64,000 nucleotides of DNA from Armatimonadota bacterium (GTDB lineage: Bacteria > Armatimonadota > UBA5829 > DTJY01), in assembly GCA_023511795.1 (NCBI GenBank), contig JAIMAU010000001.1:601351-665350 (forward strand). The letters are read 5' to 3'. The position numbers and the translations under genes are program-made. Positions 52,724 through 61,723 of the stretch are shown here, one piece after another. How positions within the stretch are numbered: the stretch's first letter is position 1; each line of letters opens with the position of its first letter. The notes under the pieces are model-generated. The model did no database searches, was not told where the DNA came from, and worked only from the letters and a program-made list of their open reading frames with translations.

Positions 52724-54649
52724 TTATTGCAGATTAGAGGATTTCATATAACTCAACATTCCGCCGGCAAGAATTATGCTGACCTGCCGAGGTGTAAGGT
52801 CATATCGCACTTCAATTTGTGTGTCTTTAGTTTTGTTTTTTATAATAATTGGCAGGCGGTTTAACAAACAATCGCGTATGGCTTCAATCTCGAGTTCGTC
52901 GTCTTGCTCTAGCTTATCGTAGTCAGCCGGATTAGCAAAGGTGAGAGGCAAAATACCAAAGTTTACTAAGTTTGCCTTGTGAATGCGTGCGAAAGATTTC
53001 GCAATTACTGCTTTTACGCCGAGATACATAGGTGCAAGGGCAGCATGTTCACGGCTTGACCCTTGGCCATAGTTTTCCCCGCCAATGATAAATCCTCCAC
53101 CTGCTGATTTTGCTCGAGATGCAAACGAAGGGTCGATACCCTCAAAAACATGCTCTGAAATTGCCGGAATGTTGGAGCGCAATGGCAGAATTTTCGACCC
53201 AGCGGGCATTATGTGGTCGGTCGTGATGTTATCTTCTACTTTGATGAGTATTTTGCCGATTAGCGTTTCAGACATCGGCCCGCGCAGAGGCAGAGGCTTG
53301 ATATTAGGCCCACGAATAATTTCAACGTGTTCGGGGCATTCAGCGGGGGGAATTATCATGCTGTCGTCGATTATGTATTTGTCGGGCAGGACGACTTCCA
53401 CGGGCTGGCCTAGCACTCTAGGGTCGGTAAGCCGACCAGTAAGAATGGCAGCTGCAGCAACTTCGACACTTGCTAGGTAAACTTTTCCACTCGGTGTGCC
53501 GCTTCTGCCCTCGAAATTGCGGTTGAATGTCCGTATGCTGACTCCGTTTGTACATGGGGCTTGTCCCATCCCGATGCAGGGGCCACACGCAGCCTCAAGG
53601 ATACGCACACCTGAAGCAATGAGATCCGTTAGAGCGCCGTTTCTAGCTATCATTTCAAAAACTTGGCGTGAGCCAGGTGAGACTCCAGCACTCACGCTGG
53701 GATGGACCTTCTTGCCCTTTAGAACGTTAGCTAAAGTCATAAGATCGCGATACGATGAATTTGTACAACTGCCTACAAGCACCTGGTCTACTTTGAGTCC
53801 TTCGATTTCCTTTACCTTGACAACTTTATCGGGTTGATGGGGTTGCGCAACCATTGGCTCTAGCGAAGAGAGGTCAATCTCAATTATCTCATCATATTTG
53901 GCATCTGGATCGGCTTCTATTTGCGTCCACACATGTTCTCTTTCTTGGGCTTTGAGGAAAACTCGAGTCTGCTCGTCGCTCGGAAATACCGATGTTGTCG
54001 CGCCAAGTTCTGCGCCCATGTTGGTTATCGTAGCTCGCTCAGGAACGGTAAGCGTGCTGACGCCAGGCCCCCCATATTCGAATATCTTTCCAACGCCACC
54101 TTTGACCGTTAGCCGGCGAAGTAACTCAAGAATTACGTCTTTTGCGGACACCCAAGGGCGAAGCCTGCCAGTGAGTCTCACAAGAACAATTTGGGGCATT
54201 GTAAGGTAAAAGGGCCCGCCTGCCATTGCCACTGCTACGTCTAATCCACCGGCTCCGATTGCAATCATGCCAAGCCCACCACCCGTCGGCGTGTGGCTGT
54301 CAGAGCCGAGAAGTGTTTGTCCGGGCACTCCAAATCGCTCTAGGTGAACCTGATGGCAAATGCCGTTGCCTGGTCGCGAAAAGTAAATTCCATATTTTGC
54401 CGCAATTGTTTGGAGAAAGCGGTGGTCATCTGCGTTTTCAAAGCCGGTCTGGAGTGTGTTATGGTCAACGTAACTGACCGAAAGCTTTGTTTTTACGCGT
54501 GGAACACCCATGGCTTCGAATTGAAGGTATGCCATCGTGCCGGTCGCATCCTGCGTAAGGGTTTGGTCAATCCTCAGTGCGATTTCATTGCCAGGCGTCA
54601 TCTCGCCAGAGACAAGATGACTGGAGATTATCTTTTGCGCAACGTTCAT
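52724..54649 (-). CDS. acnA: Aconitate hydratase, short monomeric form
   Basis: A 641-residue aconitase with [4Fe-4S] Cys in VLVGSCTNSSYRDLMTLAN and EAACGPCIGMGQAPCTNGVS, DSHTPTGGGLGMIAIGAGGL, and the C-terminal swivel domain (GGENYGQGSSREHAALAPMY). The length is that of the short aconitase/LeuC-plus-LeuD-like form found in anaerobes, about 250 residues shorter than enteric AcnA. Activity on homoaconitate is possible. It follows the citrate/homocitrate synthase-like gene, separated by a strong hairpin. Confidence 0.93.
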   Translation of the reverse strand: MNVAQKIISSHLVSGEMTPGNEIALRIDQTLTQDATGTMAYLQFEAMGVPRVKTKLSVSYVDHNTLQTGFENADDHRFLQTIAAKYGIYFSRPGNGICHQVHLERFGVPGQTLLGSDSHTPTGGGLGMIAIGAGGLDVAVAMAGGPFYLTMPQIVLVRLTGRLRPWVSAKDVILELLRRLTVKGGVGKIFEYGGPGVSTLTVPERATITNMGAELGATTSVFPSDEQTRVFLKAQEREHVWTQIEADPDAKYDEIIEIDLSSLEPMVAQPHQPDKVVKVKEIEGLKVDQVLVGSCTNSSYRDLMTLANVLKGKKVHPSVSAGVSPGSRQVFEMIARNGALTDLIASGVRILEAACGPCIGMGQAPCTNGVSIRTFNRNFEGRSGTPSGKVYLASVEVAAAAILTGRLTDPRVLGQPVEVVLPDKYIIDDSMIIPPAECPEHVEIIRGPNIKPLPLRGPMSETLIGKILIKVEDNITTDHIMPAGSKILPLRSNIPAISEHVFEGIDPSFASRAKSAGGGFIIGGENYGQGSSREHAALAPMYLGVKAVIAKSFARIHKANLVNFGILPLTFANPADYDKLEQDDELEIEAIRDCLLNRLPIIIKNKTKDTQIEVRYDLTPRQVSIILAGGMLSYMKSSNLQ

Positions 54650-54675
54650 TTAAGCTTTAGCTCCTATTTTGCCTG

Positions 54676-54718
54676 AAACCAAACCAGTGGCGGAAAGTTC
54701 ACGCCACTGGTTTGGTTT
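54676..54718 (-). terminator. 17-bp perfect hairpin between synthase and aconitase genes
   Basis: A 17-base stem (54676-54692 with 54702-54718) with a nine-base loop. Its own ends are AAACC/GGTTT, so it supplies a short U-tract on either strand, longer (TTTTAT) on plus. It lies 29 bases after the synthase stop and before aconitase, suggesting partial termination that sets their ratio. Confidence 0.6.
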
Positions 54719-54746
54719 TATACTACATCAATCTTCCTGGATACCT

Positions 54747-55979
54747 CTACGGATTTACGGTCATTATCTTAGCGCATTCTTCGGGATAAGCAGCGATGAA
54801 TCTTAGCTCGAGTTCGTGCAGAGGCTTCGACGTATGGAGATCTGCATATTGCACTAATTCAAGCACTCTTTCAGCTTTTTCTGAGCTTTCGAATTCTATC
54901 CCCAAGTCACTATAAACTTTGAGGAAGCCTTTAATACCACCATAGGCGCCCGTTGTGATGATTCTACCCGTCGGAATAATTTCCGGCTCACCCCGACCGA
55001 GGTCTTCATAGTCGTAGAGTTCGTAATTTCGTCGGTCTTTCAGCGCGCCGTCGGCGTGTATGCCCGATTCATGCGCAAATGCGTTTGCTCCAACTCCAGG
55101 CTGGTTTATTGGAATCGGGATATCAAACACATGGGAAGCATATTTTGCAATCTTCCATGCTTTTGTTAGGTCCACTCTATCATCTAGCAGTGATAGATCT
55201 TTGAATCCACTTGAGTAGCGTAGCGCCAGGATGCAAGAAACTAAGTCAGCATTTCCTGCGCGTTCGCCAACTCCGTTGATGCAGGTATTGATAAAAGCAT
55301 CAACGCCTGCATCAATTGCGCCTTTTGCGCCTTCGACTGAGTTAGCTACAGCCATACCCAGGTCATTGTGGCAGTGGAGTTCTATTGGGAGGCCCACATG
55401 TTTAGCCAAAGTCTTTATCCTGTGGTAGATGGTCGTAGGATCATCGTATCCCAAGGTATCGCAGTATCGGATACTGTCTGCGCCAGCTTCCCTCGCCGCT
55501 TGAGCAAACTGGATAAGGTAATCCATCTCTGTCCGAGATGCATCCTCTGCATTGACGCCAACCCACTCGACACCTTTTTCCTTGGCCAATGTAACTGCAT
55601 CTTTCATTTCAGAGATTATGCTTTCACGGTCGAGTTTGCCTTTGAATTTGTGAGTTATCATTTGGTCGGAAGTCGAGATTGAGAGATTCAGCATTTTGAC
55701 GTTTGTAAGCTCTAAGCTTTTCTCGACATCTTGAGGAATCGCACGACACCAACCTTCAAGTCTTAGGGGTTTAAGCACTCCCCTTTCCCAAAGTTCAAGA
55801 TTGGTGTTCAAGTAATTTTGTTCATGCTTTACAAATGGGAAGCCAAATTCACTTTGGAAGATTCCCATTTCATTGAGCAGAACGTTGAACAGTGTCTTTT
55901 GGAGCTTTGAAGCTCCGATTCTCGATGTTTGTACACCATCGCGATTTGTTACGTCGATGATGTAAATCTTAGGCATCAC
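54747..55979 (-). CDS. Homocitrate synthase / (Re)-citrate synthase-like DRE-TIM enzyme
   Basis: A 410-residue member of the isopropylmalate/homocitrate synthase superfamily. The DRE-TIM motif is IIDVTNRDGVQTSRIG (Arg-Asp kept, Val for the usual Glu), the metal HxH is in IELHCHNDLGMAVANSVEGA, and the C-terminal part has NQPGVGANAFAHESGIHADG. It lacks the LeuA regulatory domain. In anaerobes such as Clostridium kluyveri a protein of this group is a (Re)-citrate synthase. Next to aconitase and isocitrate dehydrogenase, with no ordinary citrate synthase in view, that role is plausible. Homocitrate synthase for lysine is the alternative. Confidence 0.75.
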   Translation of the reverse strand: MMPKIYIIDVTNRDGVQTSRIGASKLQKTLFNVLLNEMGIFQSEFGFPFVKHEQNYLNTNLELWERGVLKPLRLEGWCRAIPQDVEKSLELTNVKMLNLSISTSDQMITHKFKGKLDRESIISEMKDAVTLAKEKGVEWVGVNAEDASRTEMDYLIQFAQAAREAGADSIRYCDTLGYDDPTTIYHRIKTLAKHVGLPIELHCHNDLGMAVANSVEGAKGAIDAGVDAFINTCINGVGERAGNADLVSCILALRYSSGFKDLSLLDDRVDLTKAWKIAKYASHVFDIPIPINQPGVGANAFAHESGIHADGALKDRRNYELYDYEDLGRGEPEIIPTGRIITTGAYGGIKGFLKVYSDLGIEFESSEKAERVLELVQYADLHTSKPLHELELRFIAAYPEECAKIMTVNP

Positions 55980-56297
55980 ACGGCTCCTTTCATGGATTAA
56001 AGTCGTGTTAGTTATTTACCGAACGTTCCAAGAATGGGAAACGCAACGCGTTGCGCTTCCTAAAGCAATCCTTTAGCCTCGGAATGTTGCGGCAGGCTGA
56101 GTATAACGCAGGTAATGGTTTCTTGTCAAGATATGGCTATGTGGTGGGCACTATATTGACGAATGCCTTTGGTGCCTAAGAAAGCAATATAGAAACCATT
56201 AGGTTGAAATTTCATTCTGCTTTACTTTCGTCCTAATTTTGGGCTCCTCTGTATCCTTTCACTTTTAGAAATGCAAGTTTCCAAACAATGTTTAAGC
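55980..56297. other. 318-base intergenic region, leader of the citrate/homocitrate synthase-like gene
   Basis: No gene is supported. On minus the leader contains CTAAAGGATTGCTTTAG followed by a strong palindrome centred on CGCAACGCGTTGCG (56042-56055) with flanking GGAA/TTCC pairing. No T-run follows, so this looks like a structured leader or a dimeric-regulator site rather than a terminator. Confidence 0.4.
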
Positions 56298-58025
56298 TTA
56301 TTTGTCGAGTTCTTTCCACCAGGAGGGGTCAATATCAGGGAAAAGACAATCGCGCTCTTCACATAGTTTGTAATTGACCCAATCGGCTTCGTTGATTTTC
56401 TCACCAGCTGCCTTTTTTCGTAACAGCTCTGCCAGCCGTTTAAAGTTTTTGCAATGTTCAGTTAGTCTCGCTTCACCATAATCTTTTGATGCACCCGTGC
56501 TGATGTTAAATTGCCAGTCTGACGATTGGAGTAGGAATAATTCGCGTGCGGCTTGCTTCAGAATTGGCAAGAGCTCTTCATTGTCGGCGTATTTTTCCAC
56601 TAGCTCTCGCATTTCGAGCTCCGCATCATAAATGTGTGACCATGTCCATTCGGTGTTTTGATTTAGCCACATGTAGTGAAATCCACCTTCGCCCCATGAA
56701 CCCTCTGGAAGCGAAATTGCGGCGGTTGGCGGATTCTTCTCAAGATATTCCGAACAAGTTACAAGTTGAATTTCTGGGTCGTAATGCATGCCTTTGATGA
56801 CTTCTTTAAGCCAATTTATCCCTTCAAACCACCAGTGGCCGAATAGTTCGGTGTCGTAAGGTGCGCATATGATAGGTATTCTTCCACTTGCATTTTCTCT
56901 TCGGAAAATCTCCTTAGTCAACCATAGGAAGTGCTTTGCATGGTCGTATGTTCGGTTAAATGCTCGGTCTACTTCGTAAATTTGTTTTGCACCTAAGTCA
57001 GCATCTGGACCGGTTACACGCCAGTAACGAAGGCCGCCAGTTTGATATTTTTTATGGAATTCGAGATACCATTCGTCGCCTGGGAATCCTTGCCAGCGGC
57101 TCCACACTTGTGAGCCGGTTGCTTCATCGCGAACAAAGACAAAAACTCCCGAGGCTTTCTCTGCATTCTCAGAAGATTTAACAAGATACGGTTGATAAGG
57201 TGTTTTGGCAACGGAGATGTCAGGCCTTTCTTGTACAAACTGCGCCCATAGCTTTTGTAATGCACCAAACCTGTCGATATAGACCCCTCTAGTTTCTCCG
57301 CCGTGGAGGAGGTGCGATTCGATTATAAAATATTTCAACCCATTTTCTGCAAGAAATTCCTCAATTCCCTTGCGCTGGTATGGCTCAATAGTATGATGCT
57401 TCGGTTGAACTGGCGGAGACCACCGATACCCAGGACGGTATGCGCATTCAGGAAGCCAGAATCCTAGCGGCTGGCGATTGAAATGTCTCTTGTATGTGGC
57501 AACTCCCTGCTTTACCTGCGCTTGGATGCTTACGTCTTGCGAAAGCAGAGGTGAATAGCCATGTGTTGCTGAGCTGGTCATAATTTCGATGTGGCCAGCA
57601 TCTTGGAGTTCCGCGAATGCTTTAAGAAGGGAACGGCGGTACTTGTTCTTAAAATGGTCAAGCGCTCTAGAGTAAAAGTCATGCCAGAAGTCTGCAAGAC
57701 TGATGAATTGCTCTTCATGCAATCGGGAAAAATCCTTTTTATTGTCCAAGGCGGTTTTTGCCTTCATGCGCAGGTAAGCCGCCATCTCATATTTGAAGGA
57801 ATCGTCTGCAAGCTGTTCGGCAAGGACCGGCGTAATGCCGATGGTAATTTTTGGAGAGCATCCTTCCTCAATAAGGCTGTATAGGGCGTCTAGTAGCGGA
57901 ATATATGTTTCCGCAGTGACCTCGAGTAGCCAATCGCTACCGTGGGGCCAGCGCCCATGACTCAGCACATATGGTATGTGAGAGTGCAGTACAAACGCAA
58001 AATAGCCCAGTGGCTGTGATGACAA
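56298..58025 (-). CDS. GH57 1,4-alpha-glucan branching enzyme (DUF1957 type)
   Basis: A 575-residue GH57 protein. HSHIPYV is near the N-terminus, the catalytic Glu is in GFWLPECAYRPGYRW, the catalytic Asp in PYDTELFGHWWFEGINWLKE, and the C-terminal DUF1957 region contains WGEGGFHYMWLNQNTEWTWS. This is the Thermus/Thermococcus-type branching enzyme that introduces alpha-1,6 links into glycogen. The start is a TTG at 58025 with AAGGAG ten bases upstream. No glycogen synthase is nearby. Confidence 0.9.
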   Translation of the reverse strand: MSSQPLGYFAFVLHSHIPYVLSHGRWPHGSDWLLEVTAETYIPLLDALYSLIEEGCSPKITIGITPVLAEQLADDSFKYEMAAYLRMKAKTALDNKKDFSRLHEEQFISLADFWHDFYSRALDHFKNKYRRSLLKAFAELQDAGHIEIMTSSATHGYSPLLSQDVSIQAQVKQGVATYKRHFNRQPLGFWLPECAYRPGYRWSPPVQPKHHTIEPYQRKGIEEFLAENGLKYFIIESHLLHGGETRGVYIDRFGALQKLWAQFVQERPDISVAKTPYQPYLVKSSENAEKASGVFVFVRDEATGSQVWSRWQGFPGDEWYLEFHKKYQTGGLRYWRVTGPDADLGAKQIYEVDRAFNRTYDHAKHFLWLTKEIFRRENASGRIPIICAPYDTELFGHWWFEGINWLKEVIKGMHYDPEIQLVTCSEYLEKNPPTAAISLPEGSWGEGGFHYMWLNQNTEWTWSHIYDAELEMRELVEKYADNEELLPILKQAARELFLLQSSDWQFNISTGASKDYGEARLTEHCKNFKRLAELLRKKAAGEKINEADWVNYKLCEERDCLFPDIDPSWWKELDK

Positions 58026-58069
58026 TTATAGATTGCTCCTTTCTTGAGGCTATCACGAAGATAGCATAC

Positions 58070-58615
58070 CTATTTCGCCTTGTCAAATTGAAATAAAGAC
58101 TTCAAGCGGTAATAAACAAAATCATGAGCGACCGCACGCATCTGCCCCCAACTTGACCACTCGCCAGGAAGATTGCGTAGCTGGTCAGCGATGGCTTTTA
58201 ACTCTAGTATATCAACTTCTTTGAAATCAGTTATTTCCTCTTCTTTACCAATTGGTTGCGGTTTTTCAAAGGTTTCAGCGCAGAGAAAAACGTGGGACCT
58301 AAACTCTTGTTTGCAGTTATTGCTCCGAAGCATGTATATTATCTCACCAATTTTTTGGATTTCGGACGGCCGCAAACCAGTTTCCTCAGCAATTTCACGG
58401 TGGGCTGCCTCGATGGGAGATTCGTTTTTGCCTACTTTGCCACTTGGGAGCCTATAAATATTGCTGGGATAGAAAGCCTTTGTGTGCACAAGGATGCGTC
58501 TGCTTGGGCGAAGAAGTACTAAAACTACTTCTTCGGACGTCTCCGCATGTCTTTGCTGGAAGTCATTTAAAAATTTACAAGGTACTTCCAGCACATAATA
58601 TTCCTGCTGGCTCAA
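58070..58615 (-). CDS. Nudix hydrolase
   Basis: A 181-residue protein with a complete Nudix box, GKVGKNESPIEAAHREIAEE followed by TGL, fitting Gx5Ex7REUxEExGU. The context is similar to ADP-sugar pyrophosphatases, but the substrate is not assignable. It is the likely first gene of a unit with the branching enzyme (gap 44 bases), so an ADP-glucose-like substrate is conceivable. Confidence 0.88.
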   Translation of the reverse strand: MSQQEYYVLEVPCKFLNDFQQRHAETSEEVVLVLLRPSRRILVHTKAFYPSNIYRLPSGKVGKNESPIEAAHREIAEETGLRPSEIQKIGEIIYMLRSNNCKQEFRSHVFLCAETFEKPQPIGKEEEITDFKEVDILELKAIADQLRNLPGEWSSWGQMRAVAHDFVYYRLKSLFQFDKAK

Positions 58616-58703
58616 TAAATGCCTCCTAACCCCATTACTAGACTTAATTGCGACGTTCAGCGGTGATTTACCTTCTTTTAATTATTGACGTTTGCATTCA
58701 GCT

Positions 58704-59621
58704 ATGATAGATTTTAATCGTTTTCTTAGGAAATTGGGTAATAACAACATGCCGATGAGGCGGCTATTGGAAATGGGTGGAGGCGGTCAAGCGGATCTTC
58801 ATGTGCATACTACAGCATCGGACGGTACTTTGACTCCCGAGCAAGTTGTTCGTGAAGCTGCGCGTATTGGCTTGGCTGCAGTTGGCATAACCGACCATGA
58901 TTCAGTTGACGGTATTAGGGAAGCTGTTGAGACGGGAAAAACGATTGGCATCAAAGTTGTGCCTGGTATTGAGATAAACACTGACGTAGGAAGCGAAGAA
59001 GTCCATATTCTCGGCTACTTTATAGATGATGAATCTGTTGCTTTGCGCAGACATCTAGAAAATTTAAGACAAGGACGCTTGGACCGCGCAAAAAGGATAG
59101 TCGAACGTCTGAATAAATTGGGCGTTAATATTAGCTTTGATGATGTACTCAAAGTTGCAGACAAGGGATCGGTAGGCAGGCCTCACATTGCCCGAGCAAT
59201 CGTCAGCGCAGGATACGCAGATTCTCCAGGCGACGCTTTTGGTAGGTATCTTGCTCGCGGCGCCCCAGCATACATTCCACGCTACAAGGTAAGTCCGTTT
59301 GAGGCATTACATACAATCAAAGAAGCACTTGGTGTTCCTGTATTTGCCCATCCTGGGACCAGCAAACATGATGAACTGATTCCCCAGTTGGTTGAGGTTG
59401 GTTTGAAGGGTATTGAGGTTTATCATCCTGAGCATTCGCCCGCACAAACTGAGCACTACCTTCGAGTTGCTGAAAAGTATAACCTCATAGCGACCGGCGG
59501 GTCGGATTCCCACGGCCCAAACATGATAAAGACAGTCCCAATTGGCTATGTTACAGTTGATGTTTCGGTTGTTTATGAGCTGGAGGAATTGGCTGGAAAA
59601 CTAGCATCTTCTCGGGGCTAG
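58704..59621 (+). CDS. PHP-domain phosphoesterase
   Basis: A roughly 305-residue PHP protein: ADLHVHTTASDGTLTPEQVV, GITDHDSVDGIREAV, GIEINTDVGSEEVHILGYF, VFAHPGTSKHDELI, and ATGGSDSHGPNM carry the expected metal His/Asp set. It resembles 3',5'-nucleoside bisphosphate phosphatase/RNase AM (YciV). The start is uncertain: ATGs at 58704, 58749, 58755 and 58773 are in frame. The last leaves only a few residues before the PHP motif and has GAGG 12 bases upstream. Confidence 0.87.
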   Translation: MIDFNRFLRKLGNNNMPMRRLLEMGGGGQADLHVHTTASDGTLTPEQVVREAARIGLAAVGITDHDSVDGIREAVETGKTIGIKVVPGIEINTDVGSEEVHILGYFIDDESVALRRHLENLRQGRLDRAKRIVERLNKLGVNISFDDVLKVADKGSVGRPHIARAIVSAGYADSPGDAFGRYLARGAPAYIPRYKVSPFEALHTIKEALGVPVFAHPGTSKHDELIPQLVEVGLKGIEVYHPEHSPAQTEHYLRVAEKYNLIATGGSDSHGPNMIKTVPIGYVTVDVSVVYELEELAGKLASSRG

Positions 59622-59743
59622 ATTTTGCCATCCAAATAGGTGATAGTTATTGCTTTCTAGGAAAGCTAGATTACAAGCGTTGAGTTGCTAAAGCAAAACG
59701 TTAAACTATAAATAAAGCGACTTTTGGCGTATTAGGGTATTTA

Positions 59744-59822
59744 GAAAACGATTACATTGGCTGAATTTTGTTAAAAATGCCCCTGAAAACGATTGACTAG
59801 CAATCCCTCCTTGTGTTATAAA
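59744..59822 (+). promoter_or_regulatory. Sigma-70 promoter with two direct-repeat operator candidates
   Basis: TTGACT (59793-59798), 18 bases, TATAAA (59817-59822) forms a good promoter 92 bases before the SIS gene. The decamer GAAAACGATT occurs at 59744-59753 and again at 59785-59794, 41 bases apart (about four helical turns), the second overlapping the -35. This spacing suits a dimeric or tetrameric repressor. Confidence 0.6.
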
Positions 59823-59913
59823 TGTTTACGGTGCCTTTGGCGCCCGGTTAGCCTTTTTGGTTTTGCCGGTGTAGCAGGAGTAGCCAAAAGAAAGCTGATA
59901 GGGAGAGAATGTA

Positions 59914-60681
59914 ATGGAAATGTTTGGATCTAAATGGATTGCAAAGGCTAAAGAAATTATGGATCGCATCGAGACAACCCAATCGGAGAACATCGTGAAA
60001 GCGGCAACGGTCATGGCAGATGCCATAGAGGCCGAACGATGGGTGCATATGTTCGGAGCGGGTCATGCCCATATTCCTTTGGAGGAGGTTTATCCCCGAA
60101 CGGGAGGCTTTGTAGGATTCCATCCGATTGGCGAAATGGCGCTCACGTATTTTACGAATGTTGTCGGCGATTCAGGTGTTCGACAGTTTTGTTTCCTGGA
60201 GCGCGTTGAGGGCTATGGCCGAATTATAATGCAAAATTATGATCTCGACCCTCGCGATGTCATGTGGGTATTCTCCCATTCGGGAATAAACTGCGTTGTT
60301 ATAGATGTGGCACTAGCGGCAAAGGAGCAAGGTGCAACTGTAGTTGCGACGACTTCGCTTGAGCACTCGAAACAAACAGAATCAAGACACTCGTCCGGAA
60401 AGAAGCTATACGAAGTAGCAGATATCGTTATTGATAGCTGTGTGCCTTTTGGCGATGCTATGATTGAAGTCCCAGGCTTGGAACAAAAAGTCGGTCCTGG
60501 TTCAACTCTGGGATTTATTACTGTAGCGAATGCTGTTGTAACGACTGTGGCAGACATTCTAACAAAGCGGGGAGTCAAGCTCTATGTAAACGCGACTTTA
60601 AACGTGAAAGGCGACCGAATCGCGGAGGATCTTGTCGAAATAGGCACAAGAGAATACAAGCGTCGCGCAAAAGGCTTCTAA
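59914..60681 (+). CDS. SIS-domain sugar-phosphate-binding protein (copy 2)
   Basis: A 255-residue SIS protein paralogous to that at 35941: WVHMFGAGHAHIPLEEVYPR, VMWVFSHSGINCVVIDVALA (Ser loop) and TTSLEHSKQTESRHSSGKKL. It heads an operon with a GNAT, a ROK protein and a PIG-L homologue, indicating a phosphorylated or N-acyl amino sugar as substrate. Isomerase activity is inferred only. GGGAGAG precedes the ATG. Confidence 0.86.
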   Translation: MEMFGSKWIAKAKEIMDRIETTQSENIVKAATVMADAIEAERWVHMFGAGHAHIPLEEVYPRTGGFVGFHPIGEMALTYFTNVVGDSGVRQFCFLERVEGYGRIIMQNYDLDPRDVMWVFSHSGINCVVIDVALAAKEQGATVVATTSLEHSKQTESRHSSGKKLYEVADIVIDSCVPFGDAMIEVPGLEQKVGPGSTLGFITVANAVVTTVADILTKRGVKLYVNATLNVKGDRIAEDLVEIGTREYKRRAKGF

Positions 60682-60694
60682 AGAATCAAACTCG

Positions 60695-60711
60695 GGGAAT
60701 GTGGCATTCCC
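60695..60711 (+). repeat. Intra-operon hairpin between SIS and GNAT genes
   Basis: GGGAATG-TGG-CATTCCC is a perfect seven-base stem 13 bases after the SIS stop, followed by an A/T-rich stretch without a T-run. Probably an mRNA-stability or processing stem. Confidence 0.4.
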
Positions 60712-60748
60712 AAACTTGAATTATAAAAATATTTAAGGAGGTTTTCAG

Positions 60749-61723
60749 GTGGCAGAAATTACTTACAGGCAGTTCGACCCCGTTGTCGATCGAAAGGCAG
60801 TCATGGACCTTTGGAACCTTTGTCTGCCAGCCGATCCGATTGACGACGCGACTTATGATGAGAAGATTACTTCAGATCCAAATCTACATCCAGATGGGTG
60901 TCCTGTCGCAATGGCCGGCGACAAAATCGTTGGATTTGCAATCTCGCAGGTGCGTCGTACACCAAATGATGGTCGCGGTTATGAGTTGGATAGAGGCTGG
61001 ATTACAGTATTTATGGTTCACCCAGACTTTCGTCGGCAGGGCATCGGCTCGGAATTGATTGACAGATGCATTAAGTTCATCAAAGGGAAAAACAGAGACA
61101 AGATTTTTGTCTGTGGGCTTACTGGCTCGTCGCCCAAGTATTTCTTCCCTGGCGTAGATGTAAAGGAATATCCAGCAGCAATTAAGCTCCTCGAAAAGTT
61201 CGGTTTTTGGACCTCACACGTAGCCCATTACATGGAACGCTCTCTAACGGATTGGAGTTATCCTGAAGAAGTTGCCAAGATTGAAGAAGAGCTTAGAAAG
61301 GAAAACATAACAGTACAGCCGCTTGAAAAGGGCGAGCATCTCGACCTGCTCGAATTCTTGTGGCATAATTTCCCGGGCGACTGGTACAGACATGTGGAGA
61401 TTGTTATGAACCAGAGCCCAGAGAACTATGTTCGTTTCTTTACTGCAAAGTTGAACGGCAAAATCGTAGGCTATTGCCACATCGAGGAGTCGCACTTTGG
61501 CCCATTCCTTGTTCGTTTCGACCTCCGCTCAAAGAATATCGGCACGGTAATCTTCAACAAGGCTCTGCAAAAGATAAAGGACAACGGCTATGATCGCGTA
61601 TGGTTCGGTTGGGCTGATGAGCCAATCCCTGCGCGCTTCTACCGCAAACAGGGTATGAAAGAAAAGCGCACCTACGCTATGATGCGCAAGGGAGGCTTGC
61701 AGGGTTGGCACGCCGACTCATAA
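60749..61723 (+). CDS. Tandem GNAT acetyltransferase
   Basis: A 324-residue protein with two GNAT folds. The first (about 1-165) keeps the acetyl-CoA loop in VFMVHPDFRRQGIGSELIDR. The second (about 185-315) has a weaker motif A (RSKNIGTVIFNKALQKIKDN) and ends YRKQGMKEKRTYAMMRKGG. Tandem GNATs of this type include mycothiol synthase-like enzymes; here the partners suggest N-acetylation of an amino sugar. GTG start with AAGGAGG ahead. Its end overlaps the ROK gene by 19 bases. Confidence 0.86.
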   Translation: MAEITYRQFDPVVDRKAVMDLWNLCLPADPIDDATYDEKITSDPNLHPDGCPVAMAGDKIVGFAISQVRRTPNDGRGYELDRGWITVFMVHPDFRRQGIGSELIDRCIKFIKGKNRDKIFVCGLTGSSPKYFFPGVDVKEYPAAIKLLEKFGFWTSHVAHYMERSLTDWSYPEEVAKIEEELRKENITVQPLEKGEHLDLLEFLWHNFPGDWYRHVEIVMNQSPENYVRFFTAKLNGKIVGYCHIEESHFGPFLVRFDLRSKNIGTVIFNKALQKIKDNGYDRVWFGWADEPIPARFYRKQGMKEKRTYAMMRKGGLQGWHADS

